From positions 9,657-73,656 of the forward strand of contig JAFZTV010000004.1 in assembly GCA_017618625.1 (NCBI GenBank): 64,000 nt of DNA, written 5' to 3'. The position numbers and the translations under genes are program-made. Position 1 is the stretch's first letter. The number at the start of each line of letters is the position of its first letter. Below the pieces are notes generated by a model. It did not search any database and was not told the origin of the DNA. It saw only the letters and a list, made by a program, of their open reading frames with translations. The DNA comes from Bacteroidales bacterium (lineage in GTDB: Bacteria; Bacteroidota; Bacteroidia; Bacteroidales; P3). Below, piece after piece: positions 36,774 to 46,344 of the stretch.

Positions 36774-39623
36774 ATGGAATCATTTCTTAAAGAGAGCATC
36801 AAACGGATAGCGTCGGAGCACTCCGGCGACCTCGGCGATGTAACGCTGGTGTTCAACAACCGACGTCCGGCCCTGTTTGTAAAACAATACATGCAGGAAC
36901 TCTTCGGCAACGCCTTCTTCATGCCCAAAACCGTCGTCTTCGACGACCTGGTGGCCGACCTCGGCGACGTGGAGATTCTGCCCAACGAGTTTCTACTGTT
37001 CGAACTCTATCATATATACCTTAAAATCAACACCTCCAATAAGCGCACTCTGGAGCAGTTCATCCCTATGGCCGACATGATGCTGGCCGACTTCTCCGAG
37101 ATTGACCGCTACATGGTTAATGTCCAGGACATCTACGGCAACCTCCACGACATCAAAGAGATAGGCGAATGGGACATAAGCGGCAAGAAACTCTCTCAGT
37201 TTCAGAAAGATTATCTTGCATTCTACAAATCCATCTACAAATACTACACCGAGCTTAACAAGCTCCTCGACGAGCGCGGTCAGGCCTACTACGGCATGGC
37301 CTACCGCAAGGTGGCCGAGCGTATCGACAGCATCCTCGACGAACGGGGCGACGAGTGCCTTTACTTCCTTGGATTCAATGCTTTGTCCAAATGCGAGAAA
37401 GCCATCATCAGCGCCTACATCCGGCGCGGCCGCGCAAAATACATACCTGACGGCGACAACTACTATGTGGGCAACCCCTCTCACGAAGCGGGCAAATTCA
37501 TTAGAGACCATCTTGAAATCAGCGACATAAAGTCCTTCGACGAGCACTTCAAAGAGACGAAGACTTTCCACATCGTGCAGGCGCCCGACAATGTCACCCA
37601 GGCTAAATATGCCGGCAACATGCTGAGAGAAATTGCTAGGAATCAGTCTATAGACAGCAACCTCATCCCCCTTGGCGAGACGGCGCTGGTGCTAGCCGAC
37701 GAAAATTTGATAACCACGGTGCTCAACTCGCTGCCAAGTGAGGTGGTGAAAGCCAACGTCACTATGGGCATCCCATTCACAACCACCGACATGCACGCTC
37801 TGGCGCTGTCCATCCTGGCGCTCTATGCCGATATGCGCGAGGCTAACCACATGTTCTACCACAAGGACATCACGAGCCTCCTCGGCAACCCCTATGTGTG
37901 CGGCTTGATGGACTCGGCCGGCGGGGCCGACAAAGTGGTCAAGGAGCTCACCGATAAGAAATACATCTATGCAAACCTCGAAAACCTCCGCGACCTGTTC
38001 GGAAAACTGGAGGAGGACATCACTCCCATAGCCTTCCTCTTCGAAGCCGACCCAAATTCGCCCTTCGAAGTGCTCGACATTGTTCGCAAAACTGCCGAAC
38101 AGCTCCAGGCCAAAAACGTGATACCCAGCGAGTCCAAGGAGATGGCCGCCCTAGAATGTCTGCTGCAGGCTATCGACTATCTAGACACGCTGAAAGAATA
38201 TTTCGGAACCATCGACATCGGTGACAGTTCGCCTACGAAAGCCGTTCAAACCCTCCGACAAATCTATCTGCGCATAGCGCAACGGCGGCACATCTCGCTG
38301 AAAGGCAGCCCCGAAAGCGGCCTCCAGATTCTAGGCGTGCTTGAAACGCGCAACCTGGATTTCCGCAGGGTGATTCTGCTCTCGGCCAACGAAGGGGTGA
38401 TACCCTCGGCACGCAGCGTGAACACTCTGATTCCAAATAGCTTGAAGAAAGCCTTCGGCATGCCTACCTACTACGAGAAAGACGCCGTATATGCCTACAA
38501 TTTCTACCACCTCCTCCAACGCACCGAAGAGGCTTACATAATATGCGAGAACAGCGGCAAAAACTCCGAAAGCCGTTTCGTACAGCAGGTGCGCGCCGAA
38601 CTGGCCAAACGCTACAGCAACATAACAATCACGGAAACAACCGTTTCCAACAGCAACAAATCCTTCGAGAACCACCTGACTACTCAGATAGAAAAGACCG
38701 ATGACATAATGGAACGGCTGAAAAACAAAAACTTCTCGCCGTCGTCGCTCCACAAATACTTGAAGTGCCCGTTCAGGTTTTTCTTCGAGGCTCTGCTGAA
38801 AGTTGACGAGGAGGACGAAATCTCCGACGTCATTGAGACCAACGAACTCGGCACCGCCATCCACGAGTGCCTCCGCGAGATTTACGAGCCCTACATTAAC
38901 CGCAAAGTGGAAATCTCCGGGCTGCGTGAGGCCATAACTAAGGTGCCGGACATGGTGGAGGAGCAGTTCAAGAAGATTCTGGTCAACGGCGAGATACACG
39001 AAGGCAGGAACTCCCTGCTGCGAAACATCGCCATTACGCAAATCACCAAGTTTCTCGAACGCGAAATTGCCGAACTGGAGAACAACACTATACAAATCGT
39101 ACAGTTGGAAGAGGTCATGAAAGAGCCCGTGACGCTCGAGCTCAACGGCAAACCGCAAGAGCTGAAATTCTGGACAACGGCCGACCGCATCGACCGTTTC
39201 AACGGCATCCTGCGAGTCATCGACTACAAGTCTGGAAAAGTGGACGAAAGCGACATGTCCGTCGCCGCCATCGACCCCGACGACTGGAGCAAAGTCCACG
39301 AAAAATGGTTCCAGGTGATGTTCTACTCGTGGTACTATTCAAAGACTCGCAACACCGCCGAAACCATCGTCTCCGGTTTGTGCCCGTTGCAGAATCTCGG
39401 CGGGGCTTTCATGCCGGCCAAAGTAAACGGCGAGCAAAACCTGACGCAAGAGACCATCGAACAGTTTGAAACCCTGATGAAAAACATCTTCTCCGAGATG
39501 TTCAACAAGGACATCCCCTTCATCATGACCAAAGGCAAGGAAAACTGCAAATACTGCTCACTCGCCTCGGTCTGCGACCATCTCGACTCCCCGAGCTCCA
39601 CATCCGCAACCACCGAAGATTGA
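36774..39623 (+). CDS. AddB-like PD-(D/E)XK nuclease of a recombination complex
   Basis: 949-residue protein of the AddB/RecB-nuclease superfamily, a partner of a helicase-nuclease that processes DNA ends. The helicase-like N-terminal part lacks a Walker A motif. The C-terminal RecB-type nuclease domain shows GTAIHECLREIYEPY, RIDRFNGILRVIDYKSGK (catalytic Asp and Lys) and the iron-sulfur cysteines: one in LKCPFRFFFEALL and three in NCKYCSLASVCDH. This matches AddB architecture. The AddA helicase gene is not in the window. A family role in double-strand break repair is likely. Confidence 0.88.
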   Translation: MESFLKESIKRIASEHSGDLGDVTLVFNNRRPALFVKQYMQELFGNAFFMPKTVVFDDLVADLGDVEILPNEFLLFELYHIYLKINTSNKRTLEQFIPMADMMLADFSEIDRYMVNVQDIYGNLHDIKEIGEWDISGKKLSQFQKDYLAFYKSIYKYYTELNKLLDERGQAYYGMAYRKVAERIDSILDERGDECLYFLGFNALSKCEKAIISAYIRRGRAKYIPDGDNYYVGNPSHEAGKFIRDHLEISDIKSFDEHFKETKTFHIVQAPDNVTQAKYAGNMLREIARNQSIDSNLIPLGETALVLADENLITTVLNSLPSEVVKANVTMGIPFTTTDMHALALSILALYADMREANHMFYHKDITSLLGNPYVCGLMDSAGGADKVVKELTDKKYIYANLENLRDLFGKLEEDITPIAFLFEADPNSPFEVLDIVRKTAEQLQAKNVIPSESKEMAALECLLQAIDYLDTLKEYFGTIDIGDSSPTKAVQTLRQIYLRIAQRRHISLKGSPESGLQILGVLETRNLDFRRVILLSANEGVIPSARSVNTLIPNSLKKAFGMPTYYEKDAVYAYNFYHLLQRTEEAYIICENSGKNSESRFVQQVRAELAKRYSNITITETTVSNSNKSFENHLTTQIEKTDDIMERLKNKNFSPSSLHKYLKCPFRFFFEALLKVDEEDEISDVIETNELGTAIHECLREIYEPYINRKVEISGLREAITKVPDMVEEQFKKILVNGEIHEGRNSLLRNIAITQITKFLEREIAELENNTIQIVQLEEVMKEPVTLELNGKPQELKFWTTADRIDRFNGILRVIDYKSGKVDESDMSVAAIDPDDWSKVHEKWFQVMFYSWYYSKTRNTAETIVSGLCPLQNLGGAFMPAKVNGEQNLTQETIEQFETLMKNIFSEMFNKDIPFIMTKGKENCKYCSLASVCDHLDSPSSTSATTED

Positions 39624-39712
39624 CCACTCAAATGCCCTCGGCATTTTGACATCAAAGCGAAGAAACAACCCATTCAAGTGCTTTAAGAAAAACACCGAAT
39701 TAAATTAAACAC

Positions 39713-39742
39713 TTTGTTTCTCAAACTTTTTATGTATCTTTG
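39713..39742 (+). promoter_or_regulatory. promoter (TTTG / TATCTTTG) for the OmpA/TPR lipoprotein gene
   Basis: TTTG at 39713-39716, an 18-base spacer and TATCTTTG at 39735-39742 followed by CAATT. The ATG is 79 bases downstream of the -7 box, leaving a moderately long leader. Confidence 0.75.
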
Positions 39743-39820
39743 CAATTTAATAAGAACTCGTGAAAGAGGCTTGATTTATATCGTATATCACTTGTTAAAC
39801 ACTAATCATCAGTTACATAC

Positions 39821-41656
39821 ATGAAAAAAATTCTCTTTCTTATCCCCGTGATGTGCATCATGTTTGTCGGATGCAAAGGATTGGCCTACATGAAAAAACA
39901 TGCGGGAGAGGTGCGCTACCAAGCCATTCCCGACCCTGTGGCCACAATGGATGACAAGGTTGTGGTGAAATTCACCGGCGCGATACCGCAAAAATATTTT
40001 GCCAAGAATGTGGCAGTCTTCGTCCAACCCGTCTTCACATGGGACGGCGGCAGCATTCCGCTGGAGCCTATGACTCTCAAAGGTGAGAATGTCGAGGGCG
40101 AAGGCACCATGATAAAATACCAGACTGGCGGTCGTTTCACCTACACCGACCTCATCGATTTCAAACCTGGCATGGAGACCGGTCGCGTCACCCTCGCTCC
40201 CGTGGGCTACAAGACCTCCTTCACCGATGCCGAAACCAAATTCGCCGACGAGATTGTCGAGAAGCACAGCGGCAAGACCTTCAACGAGGTGCTTATCTCC
40301 GACGGTGTCAACAACACCTCGGCTTGGGTTGACATCCGTGGCAACATCTCCATCGCACCCATCAACTACAACAAGAAGCAGGGCATCGTCGAAACCGCCG
40401 ACATCTACTTCCCCAACGGCCTCTCCAAGCTGGATTGGAACTTCGAGATGAACCGCAAGTTCGACACCAAGAACGGCCTTGAGGAACTCAAGCAAATCAT
40501 GCTCCAGAACGGTATGCCCAAACAGGTCACCATCACCGGCTGGGCTTCCCCCGAAGGCGAGGAGACCAACAACGTGGGCGTGTCCAAAGGTCGTGCCGAC
40601 GTAGCTGCCGAGCAGTTCAAGCGCGTCTTTGAAGAGACCCTCAACGCCATGGCAAAACGCGCCAAGGTGAAACCCCAAGACCTCGACTACTTCAAATACA
40701 ACCTCCAGAAAGAAGTCGTCCAGACCACTCGTGCCGCTGGTGAAGACTGGGTACACTTCGTGCTGATGGTCGAAGAGTCCGACATCCAGGACAAGCACTC
40801 CATCGTGAACATCGTCGAGACTCAGCAGAACCTCATCAAGCGCGAGCAGATGATAAAGAACTACGCTACCGTTTACTCGCAGCTGTCCGACGAGATTTTC
40901 CCCAACCTGCGCCGCGCTCAGATTGCCCTCTACTATTCCGAGGCCCGCAAAAACGACCAAGACCTCGCCAAACAGGCCACCATCAACCCCTCCAAGCTCT
41001 CGTTCGACGAACTCATGTACGCCGCCTATATCAACTACAGTTACCCCACCAAGCTGAAATACTACAAATGGGCCACTGAGAACCACAGCGATGAATGGGC
41101 TGCCTGGAACAACGCCGGCGCCGTCTCGCTCTATCTCGGCGATGTCGAGGAAGCCGAGCGCTACCTCAACGTGGCTCGCCAGATGAACCCTCACAACCCC
41201 GACGTGCTCAACAACACCGGCCTGCTCTACATGGCCAAGAAAGAGTACCCGATGGCAAAGAAATATTTCGAGGAGGCTCAGCGTCAGGGCAGTGTCGATG
41301 CCGACGCCAACATCCCCATCCTCAACCTCAAGCAAGGCAACTATGAAGATGCCGAGAAGAGCCTGAAATCAAGCACCTGCAGCTTCAACCTCGCCTTCGC
41401 TCAGATGCAGAACGACCAGGTTTCCACCGCCATCCGCACCCTCGACTGCTGCCTCGACCAGAACGCCGAAGTCTATTACCTTCGCGCTGTGGCTTACGCA
41501 CGCTTGGGCGACAAAGCCAACTCCCTCAAGAACCTCAAGGAGTCCGTCGCTCAGAACTACGAATACAAGAAGACCGCGCAGACCGACGTCGAGTTCCGCA
41601 ACTACTGGGACGACCAGGAGTTCAAGACCATCGTCCAACTCTACACCGAGGAATAA
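39821..41656 (+). CDS. lipoprotein with OmpA-like and TPR domains
   Basis: Lipoprotein signal MKKILFLIPVMCIMFVGC with the lipobox FVGC, then about 190 residues of beta-rich sequence, an OmpA-like peptidoglycan-binding motif (VTITGWASPEGEETNNVGVSKGRA) and several TPR units in the C-terminal third (EWAAWNNAGAVSLYLGDVEEAERYL, DVLNNTGLLYMAKKEYPMAKKYF). It is likely an outer-membrane lipoprotein tethered to the cell wall. The combination recalls PorE-type T9SS proteins but the order differs, so I do not assign it. Codon use is very regular, suggesting high expression. Stop is followed by a strong terminator. Confidence 0.82.
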   Translation: MKKILFLIPVMCIMFVGCKGLAYMKKHAGEVRYQAIPDPVATMDDKVVVKFTGAIPQKYFAKNVAVFVQPVFTWDGGSIPLEPMTLKGENVEGEGTMIKYQTGGRFTYTDLIDFKPGMETGRVTLAPVGYKTSFTDAETKFADEIVEKHSGKTFNEVLISDGVNNTSAWVDIRGNISIAPINYNKKQGIVETADIYFPNGLSKLDWNFEMNRKFDTKNGLEELKQIMLQNGMPKQVTITGWASPEGEETNNVGVSKGRADVAAEQFKRVFEETLNAMAKRAKVKPQDLDYFKYNLQKEVVQTTRAAGEDWVHFVLMVEESDIQDKHSIVNIVETQQNLIKREQMIKNYATVYSQLSDEIFPNLRRAQIALYYSEARKNDQDLAKQATINPSKLSFDELMYAAYINYSYPTKLKYYKWATENHSDEWAAWNNAGAVSLYLGDVEEAERYLNVARQMNPHNPDVLNNTGLLYMAKKEYPMAKKYFEEAQRQGSVDADANIPILNLKQGNYEDAEKSLKSSTCSFNLAFAQMQNDQVSTAIRTLDCCLDQNAEVYYLRAVAYARLGDKANSLKNLKESVAQNYEYKKTAQTDVEFRNYWDDQEFKTIVQLYTEE

Positions 41657-41674
41657 AGACCGATTAGTACTCAG

Positions 41675-41718
41675 CAGTCAGTGGTCAGATAATACGAAGG
41701 CTACTGACTGCTTTTTTG
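41675..41718 (+). terminator. intrinsic terminator after the OmpA/TPR lipoprotein
   Basis: CAGTCAGTGG pairs with CTACTGACTG (10 bp including one G-T) around a 16-base loop, followed by C then T6. It lies 19 bases after the stop codon. Confidence 0.85.
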
Positions 41719-41725
41719 TTGCCAT

Positions 41726-41805
41726 CCAAATACTCCGCCAAACTCCCACCAACCTACCCCAACAACATATCAACCGAACAACATATCAACACATCAACGT
41801 ATCAA
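41726..41805 (+). repeat. short CAA-rich repeats with about 11-bp spacing (weak)
   Basis: CAA cores recur at 41727, 41739, 41750, 41760 and 41771, spaced 10-12 bases, followed by ATATCAAC-type words up to the pssA start. It looks like a shorter, slipped relative of the CAA block in the 35617 array. Spacing is not strict, so this is tentative. Confidence 0.35.
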
Positions 41806-41811
41806 CATTAA

Positions 41812-42543
41812 ATGAAACGTAACATCCCCAACTTCATCACCCTCTGTAACCTCCTGTGCGGCACCATCGCCGCATGGCAGGCCGTCATGGGCAACCTCCA
41901 ATACGCCGCCATCTTCATTCTGCTCGGTATCTTCTTCGACTTCTTCGACGGCCTTGTCGCACGCCTCCTACATGTGGCCTCGCCCTTGGGCAAAGAGCTC
42001 GACTCCATGGCCGACCTCGTCACATCGGGTGTGGCTCCCGGATTCATCCTCTTCTACGTCCTTCTGCGTTGTGCCAACCCCTCGTGGCTGGCGTTCACCG
42101 CCCTGCTCATACCGCTGGCGGCTGCCTGGCGGCTCGCCAAGTTCAACCTCGACACCCGCCAAACCTCGTCGTTCCTTGGCCTACCCGCACCCTCCAACGC
42201 ACTCGTCTGGGCTGCCGTGGGCTTCTACTTCGCCTGCCCCTCCTGGACGCGCATCGCACTGCTTCCCATTCCCAACCTCTACAACCTGTTGTTCTTCGGC
42301 GTAGGCCCCATCGTATTGGCCATACTTGCAGCCATTTGCAGCCTGCTTATGGTCTCCGAGATACCCCTCTTTGCCCTGAAGTTCAAAAACCTTTCGTGGC
42401 GTGACAACCAGACTCGTTTCATATTCCTGATTCTTAGCGTCCTTCTGCTTGTCCTGTTCGGCATCATCGGCATCCCGCTCGTCATACTCTGCTACCTGCT
42501 CATCTCTCTCATAACCAACCACTCCAAATCTGGCAAACAATGA
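41812..42543 (+). CDS. pssA: CDP-diacylglycerol-serine O-phosphatidyltransferase
   Basis: Inner-membrane enzyme of phosphatidylethanolamine synthesis that makes phosphatidylserine. The CDP-alcohol phosphatidyltransferase signature DGLVARLLHVASPLGKELDSMAD fits DGxxAR-x8-GxxxDxxxD exactly (about residues 46-68). About seven membrane helices in 243 residues. The neighbouring text FALKFKNLSW is typical of the Bacteroidota PssA group. It overlaps queA by four bases (ATGA). Confidence 0.93.
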   Translation: MKRNIPNFITLCNLLCGTIAAWQAVMGNLQYAAIFILLGIFFDFFDGLVARLLHVASPLGKELDSMADLVTSGVAPGFILFYVLLRCANPSWLAFTALLIPLAAAWRLAKFNLDTRQTSSFLGLPAPSNALVWAAVGFYFACPSWTRIALLPIPNLYNLLFFGVGPIVLAILAAICSLLMVSEIPLFALKFKNLSWRDNQTRFIFLILSVLLLVLFGIIGIPLVILCYLLISLITNHSKSGKQ

Positions 42544-43775
42544 ACGACCCCAAGTCAATCGCCATATCCGACTACGACTACCCACTGCCCGAGGAACGCA
42601 TAGCCAAGTATCCTCTCGCTCAGCGCGACCAGTCCAAACTGCTTGTTTACAAGAACGGCACGGTTACCGAAGACCTGTTCCGAAACGTGCCCGACCTGCT
42701 GCCCGACGACACACTCCTCGTCTTCAACAACACCAAGGTCATCCACGCCCGCCTCGTCTTCCAGAAAGAGACAGGTTCGACGATAGAGATTTTCTGCCTC
42801 GAACCGTTCCAGACAGCCATATCCGAAGCCTTCGAGCAACGCGAGCGCTGCACCTGGCTGTGCTTCATCGGCAACAACAAAAAATGGAAAAGCGGAATCC
42901 TGACAAAAGAAGTCACCGCTAACCCCTCACCCCTCTCAGGTCACAATTCACAGGCCACAATAACCCTAACCGCCACCCGCCGCGAGCCAGTAGGCAACGC
43001 CTGGATAGTTGACTTCAGCTGGACGGGCGGCATCAGCTTCGCCGAACTCATCGAGTGCGCCGGCGTCATACCCCTCCCACCCTACCTGCACCGCGAAGCC
43101 GAGCGCGACGACAACACCCGCTACCAGACCGTCTATGCCGACCCCATGGGCTCTGTGGCGGCTCCCACCGCAGGCCTGCACTTCACCGACGAGGTGTTCA
43201 ACCATCTGAATTCAAGACATATCGCCACCGAGTTTCTCACCCTCCATGTGGGGGCTGGCACCTTCAAACCCGTCAGCAGCGAGACCATCGGTGAACATGA
43301 GATGCACACCGAGAAAATTGTCGTCCACCGCAGCACCATACAGCACATACTGCAACACGACGGCAAGCCGCTCATCGCCGTCGGCACCACCAGCGTCCGC
43401 ACCTTGGAATCAATCTATTGGTTCGGCATACAGCTGGGTAAAGACCCCACCGCAAAAGCCATGCATGTCGAGCAGTGGGAACCCTATAAGGGCGACGCCA
43501 CACCCTCCTTGTGCGAAGCCTACGGCAACGTGCTTGCCTGGCTCGACAGCCAGTCGCTCGACACCCTCTATGGCGAGACTCGCCTCATCATCGCACCAGG
43601 CTATAAATACCATGTAATCAACGGCATGATAACCAACTTCCACCAGCCGAAGAGCACCCTGCTGCTCTTGGTTTCAGCCCTCATTGGCGACCGCTGGAAA
43701 GACTGCTACCGCTACGCCCTCGACCACAACTTCCGCTTCCTAAGCTACGGCGACAGCTGCCTGTTGCTTCCATAG
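42540..43775 (+). CDS. queA: SAM:tRNA ribosyltransferase-isomerase
   Basis: Builds epoxyqueuosine on tRNA by transferring the ribosyl part of SAM to preQ1 at the wobble position. Family motifs: YDYPLPEERIAKYPLAQRDQSKLLV at the N-terminus, DTLLVFNNTKVIHARL, MGSVAAPTAGLHFT, HVGAGTFKPV and MITNFHQPKSTLLLLVSAL. 411 residues; a Ser/Pro-rich insert near residue 125 (NPSPLSGHNSQ) is extra compared with most members. Translationally coupled to pssA. Confidence 0.95.
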   Translation: MNDPKSIAISDYDYPLPEERIAKYPLAQRDQSKLLVYKNGTVTEDLFRNVPDLLPDDTLLVFNNTKVIHARLVFQKETGSTIEIFCLEPFQTAISEAFEQRERCTWLCFIGNNKKWKSGILTKEVTANPSPLSGHNSQATITLTATRREPVGNAWIVDFSWTGGISFAELIECAGVIPLPPYLHREAERDDNTRYQTVYADPMGSVAAPTAGLHFTDEVFNHLNSRHIATEFLTLHVGAGTFKPVSSETIGEHEMHTEKIVVHRSTIQHILQHDGKPLIAVGTTSVRTLESIYWFGIQLGKDPTAKAMHVEQWEPYKGDATPSLCEAYGNVLAWLDSQSLDTLYGETRLIIAPGYKYHVINGMITNFHQPKSTLLLLVSALIGDRWKDCYRYALDHNFRFLSYGDSCLLLP

Positions 43776-43839
43776 ATTTCCTTCCCTAATAAGATTCTGT
43801 ACCCCCAAAAAACCAGAAAGGGGTTTATGCCATCATTAA

Positions 43840-44964
43840 TTACCTCTTCCCTTTTCGTCTATTGCACTCCTGGCACAGCATCTGACAGTTCTCTATGACC
43901 GTGCGACCTCCTTCGCACCACGGGGTTATGTGGTCTCCCTCCATAAACTCAAAGTCAAGTTCTTTGCCGCAATTAGCGCATTTGTGCCCCTGTTTCTCCC
44001 ACACCGACAATTTGATATCCTCTGGAAACGACCTCAAGTCCAGATAATGCTCGTCACCAGTCAGCACGTATGGAATAATGCCCGACTGCCGTTGTATCTC
44101 ACTGTCGCGCATCAGCTCCGAGATGCGTTTACCCATCGCCTCAGTATCTAATGTCGCCGACCCGAATTTGTCGTATAGAAAAGCCCAGTCAAGACCTTTC
44201 ATGATTTTCTTGAACTTCTTCATGTCGAAGTTCGTTATAGCCCAGTTCAAAACCGCCTGGAAATACGTCCACAGGTTATTGGCATTCGGGTCGTGCTGAT
44301 GTGCCGACATATATCCCACTGCCGTTTGCATATGTCCGCTGCGCTTCTCATGTTCCGCCATCCACTCCAAGGCTTTTTTTAGAAAATCCTGTCGTATAGG
44401 CGTTCCATTCACCAAATCCTTACCCAGTCGATATGCCCCGCAGTTAGACTTGGAAAAATGCCGTTTCGCATCCGACACGAAAGGCCCGGCATATACAGCA
44501 TTATTGATTTCCTGCTCATTAAGCGGCTTGCCTGCTATGTTGATGGTCTTAAACCACTCCAGCTTCTCCGATGGCTCGCCCTCGCACACATAGACTGTCA
44601 GCTTATAGTCGAGAATTTTCTGTTGTATGTCTTTCGGTTGGTTGAAAAAGTTCTTGAAGAAATATGAAAACTTACCAGCCACATACTCGCATAGCGACAA
44701 TGTGCGCTGCTGTCCGTCCATCACTTCGTATGGACATTCCGCGTCGTCCGACCGCTTAACCCAGTACATCACGTTCAACGGATAATTCTGCATCACCGTG
44801 TGAATGACGGCTTGCTGCTCTTTCTCGTTGTAGATGAATTCGCGCTGATAGGGAGGTCTAATGTCTAGTAACCCGCCATATCCACGAACTCCAAGTTCGT
44901 CGTTGTTTACATAACCCTTGGTAATATCGCCAACGGTCACTTCAATTTGCTTTATTGTCATCAT
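43840..44964 (-). CDS. DUF262-HNH nuclease (GmrS-like fused to HNH)
   Basis: Putative restriction nuclease of 374 residues. The N-terminal DUF262 (ParB/sulfiredoxin-like) domain has IRPPYQREFIYN and the nucleotide-binding motif VMDGQQRTLSL (DGQQR at residues 83-87). The C-terminal HNH domain has CANCGKELDFEFMEGDHITPWCEGG and CQECNRRKGK, i.e. a Zn-Cys4 HNH fold with the catalytic His in GDHI. GmrSD and SspE-type enzymes also pair DUF262 with an HNH-like domain. The frame is open 30 codons further upstream, but the ATG at 44964 (MMTIKQIEV) gives a 23-base overlap with the methylase gene and a better N-terminus. Confidence 0.82.
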   Translation of the reverse strand: MMTIKQIEVTVGDITKGYVNNDELGVRGYGGLLDIRPPYQREFIYNEKEQQAVIHTVMQNYPLNVMYWVKRSDDAECPYEVMDGQQRTLSLCEYVAGKFSYFFKNFFNQPKDIQQKILDYKLTVYVCEGEPSEKLEWFKTINIAGKPLNEQEINNAVYAGPFVSDAKRHFSKSNCGAYRLGKDLVNGTPIRQDFLKKALEWMAEHEKRSGHMQTAVGYMSAHQHDPNANNLWTYFQAVLNWAITNFDMKKFKKIMKGLDWAFLYDKFGSATLDTEAMGKRISELMRDSEIQRQSGIIPYVLTGDEHYLDLRSFPEDIKLSVWEKQGHKCANCGKELDFEFMEGDHITPWCEGGRTVIENCQMLCQECNRRKGKR

Positions 44965-46030
44965 ATCTTTGGGGGTGTTTGTTTCGGATAAGGATTCTCT
45001 CATATAATCGTACAATCTCTTTCCCTTTTTCAACATAAAGACGAGGCCCACCATTTAATTTGCCAAGCCTACTTCGCACTATATCCATATTTGCCAACTC
45101 TAAACCAATACCAATAATTTCAAATTGGTCTGGGTTGTATTTATCAAGGAAAGTAATCGGAACCCCCATTATCCCTTCATAGTCATAAGGGATATCTGCC
45201 GTCTTTCCTATTTCAATGCCATTGTAGTTGAAATACGAAGGATATTCTTCAGGAGAATAACGGCAGACCAAATCTAATTCCTCGTGACGCTTTTTGTGAT
45301 CAAGATTAGTAAACCAACAAATATTTCCAAATTTTGCATATTTCTTACCATCGCTATCAATATATGTATTATCTCGTTCATAATCAATTGGAACTTCAAA
45401 CCTTTGACTACCAGAATTAACTCCTAACCAAATTCTATTGTCCTTAAGCGAAGGGAAGACCTCTTTATAACTTACATTATTCTGGTTCCCAATTATCAAA
45501 AACGTCTTCTTATACTCCATCAACTGCCCAATATACTCCCGAAACAAAGAGAACGGCGGATTAGTCACCACTATATCGGCCTGTTTCAACAATTCTATAC
45601 ACTCCGGGTCACGAAAGTCGCCAGTCTTCAACGTGGAAAGCACATTCTTATCGTTTTGCAATAAGTAGCGTACATCCGAAAGGTCAACCGCTCCGTCGCC
45701 ATTCAAATCTTTCACTTCTGTTATCTCTACCTTGTAGGCAATCTTTGTGGGCTCGGCATCGAATCCATCAAAATGCAGCAACAGCTCATTCCCCTGAACA
45801 GGCGAGCCGTTATAGCAGGTGCATATCAGTTTCTTCAATCCAAGCTGGTTGAATCGCAAAGCGAAGTATTTGAAAAAATTGCTCTCGTACGGGTCATCGC
45901 AATTACACAGCACCACCTTGTCGCGGAAATGCGGCCAATAGTGCTGCAACTCCCTCTCTATGTCAGTCAACTGTGTATAAAACTCATCTTTTTTCGCCGT
46001 TTTTGCGGCGTTTAGGTTCTTGTTTGCCAT
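44942..46030 (-). CDS. EcoRI-family adenine-specific DNA methyltransferase
   Basis: 362-residue N6-adenine methyltransferase of the EcoRI group. Start MANKNLNAAKTAKKDEFYTQL, the segment LCNCDDPYESNFFKYFALRF, and catalytic NPPF at residues 157-160 followed by SLFREYIGQLMEYK. Between them, residues 108-119 read DLNGDGAVDLSD, an EF-hand/dockerin-type calcium loop rarely noticed in methylases. It precedes the DUF262-HNH gene in the same operon and would protect host DNA. The recognition site cannot be read from sequence. The pair is A+T-richer than its neighbours, suggesting horizontal origin. Confidence 0.87.
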   Translation of the reverse strand: MANKNLNAAKTAKKDEFYTQLTDIERELQHYWPHFRDKVVLCNCDDPYESNFFKYFALRFNQLGLKKLICTCYNGSPVQGNELLLHFDGFDAEPTKIAYKVEITEVKDLNGDGAVDLSDVRYLLQNDKNVLSTLKTGDFRDPECIELLKQADIVVTNPPFSLFREYIGQLMEYKKTFLIIGNQNNVSYKEVFPSLKDNRIWLGVNSGSQRFEVPIDYERDNTYIDSDGKKYAKFGNICWFTNLDHKKRHEELDLVCRYSPEEYPSYFNYNGIEIGKTADIPYDYEGIMGVPITFLDKYNPDQFEIIGIGLELANMDIVRSRLGKLNGGPRLYVEKGKEIVRLYERILIRNKHPQRYDDNKAN

Positions 46031-46063
46031 AGGTATCGTCTTTACGAGCGCGGCTACCTATCG

Positions 46064-46147
46064 GACTTACGGGCAATACAGGGCACTAAAAAAGCGTAGA
46101 TTTTGTCTTATCCACGCATTGAGGCCCTGAGAAAGCCCGTAAAAGTC
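46064..46147 (-). promoter_or_regulatory. structured leader with internal intrinsic terminator (candidate attenuator)
   Basis: On the minus strand, GCGTGG pairs with CTACGC around a 12-base loop and is followed directly by T6 (46117-46088), a classic intrinsic terminator placed 57 bases before the methylase ATG and downstream of the -7 box at 46345. Around it are nested complementary segments: GCCCTG/CAGGGC (46129-46124 with 46084-46079) and GACTTTTACGGGC/GCCCGTAAGTC (46147-46135 with 46074-46064). Together these could form mutually exclusive or enclosing structures. A 33-codon frame starting MRRWRLIDFYG also spans the hairpin. Either an attenuator or the 3' end of a small RNA. Confidence 0.55.
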
Positions 46148-46344
46148 AATAAGCCGCCATCTACGCATTGCGCAGACGCTCGCAGACTTACTCGTGACCT
46201 TTACTTTTGAAATTTCTCAGGTTTCAATGCTTGTGCCGAATAAATAGCAAACGCTGTTAAATTATTAGTAATTACGTCTTTATATCATTGAATATATAAT
46301 TGGTTATTCGTTTTTTGTTTCTTTCGTAATGTCATTTACAAGTG

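Noticed and set aside
39809..41335. 508-codon open frame on the minus strand opposite the OmpA/TPR lipoprotein gene
   Set aside because: It is the complement of a strongly biased, clearly coding plus-strand gene, and its translation is low-complexity Val/Gly/Leu without any motif. Antisense open frames are expected in such genes.
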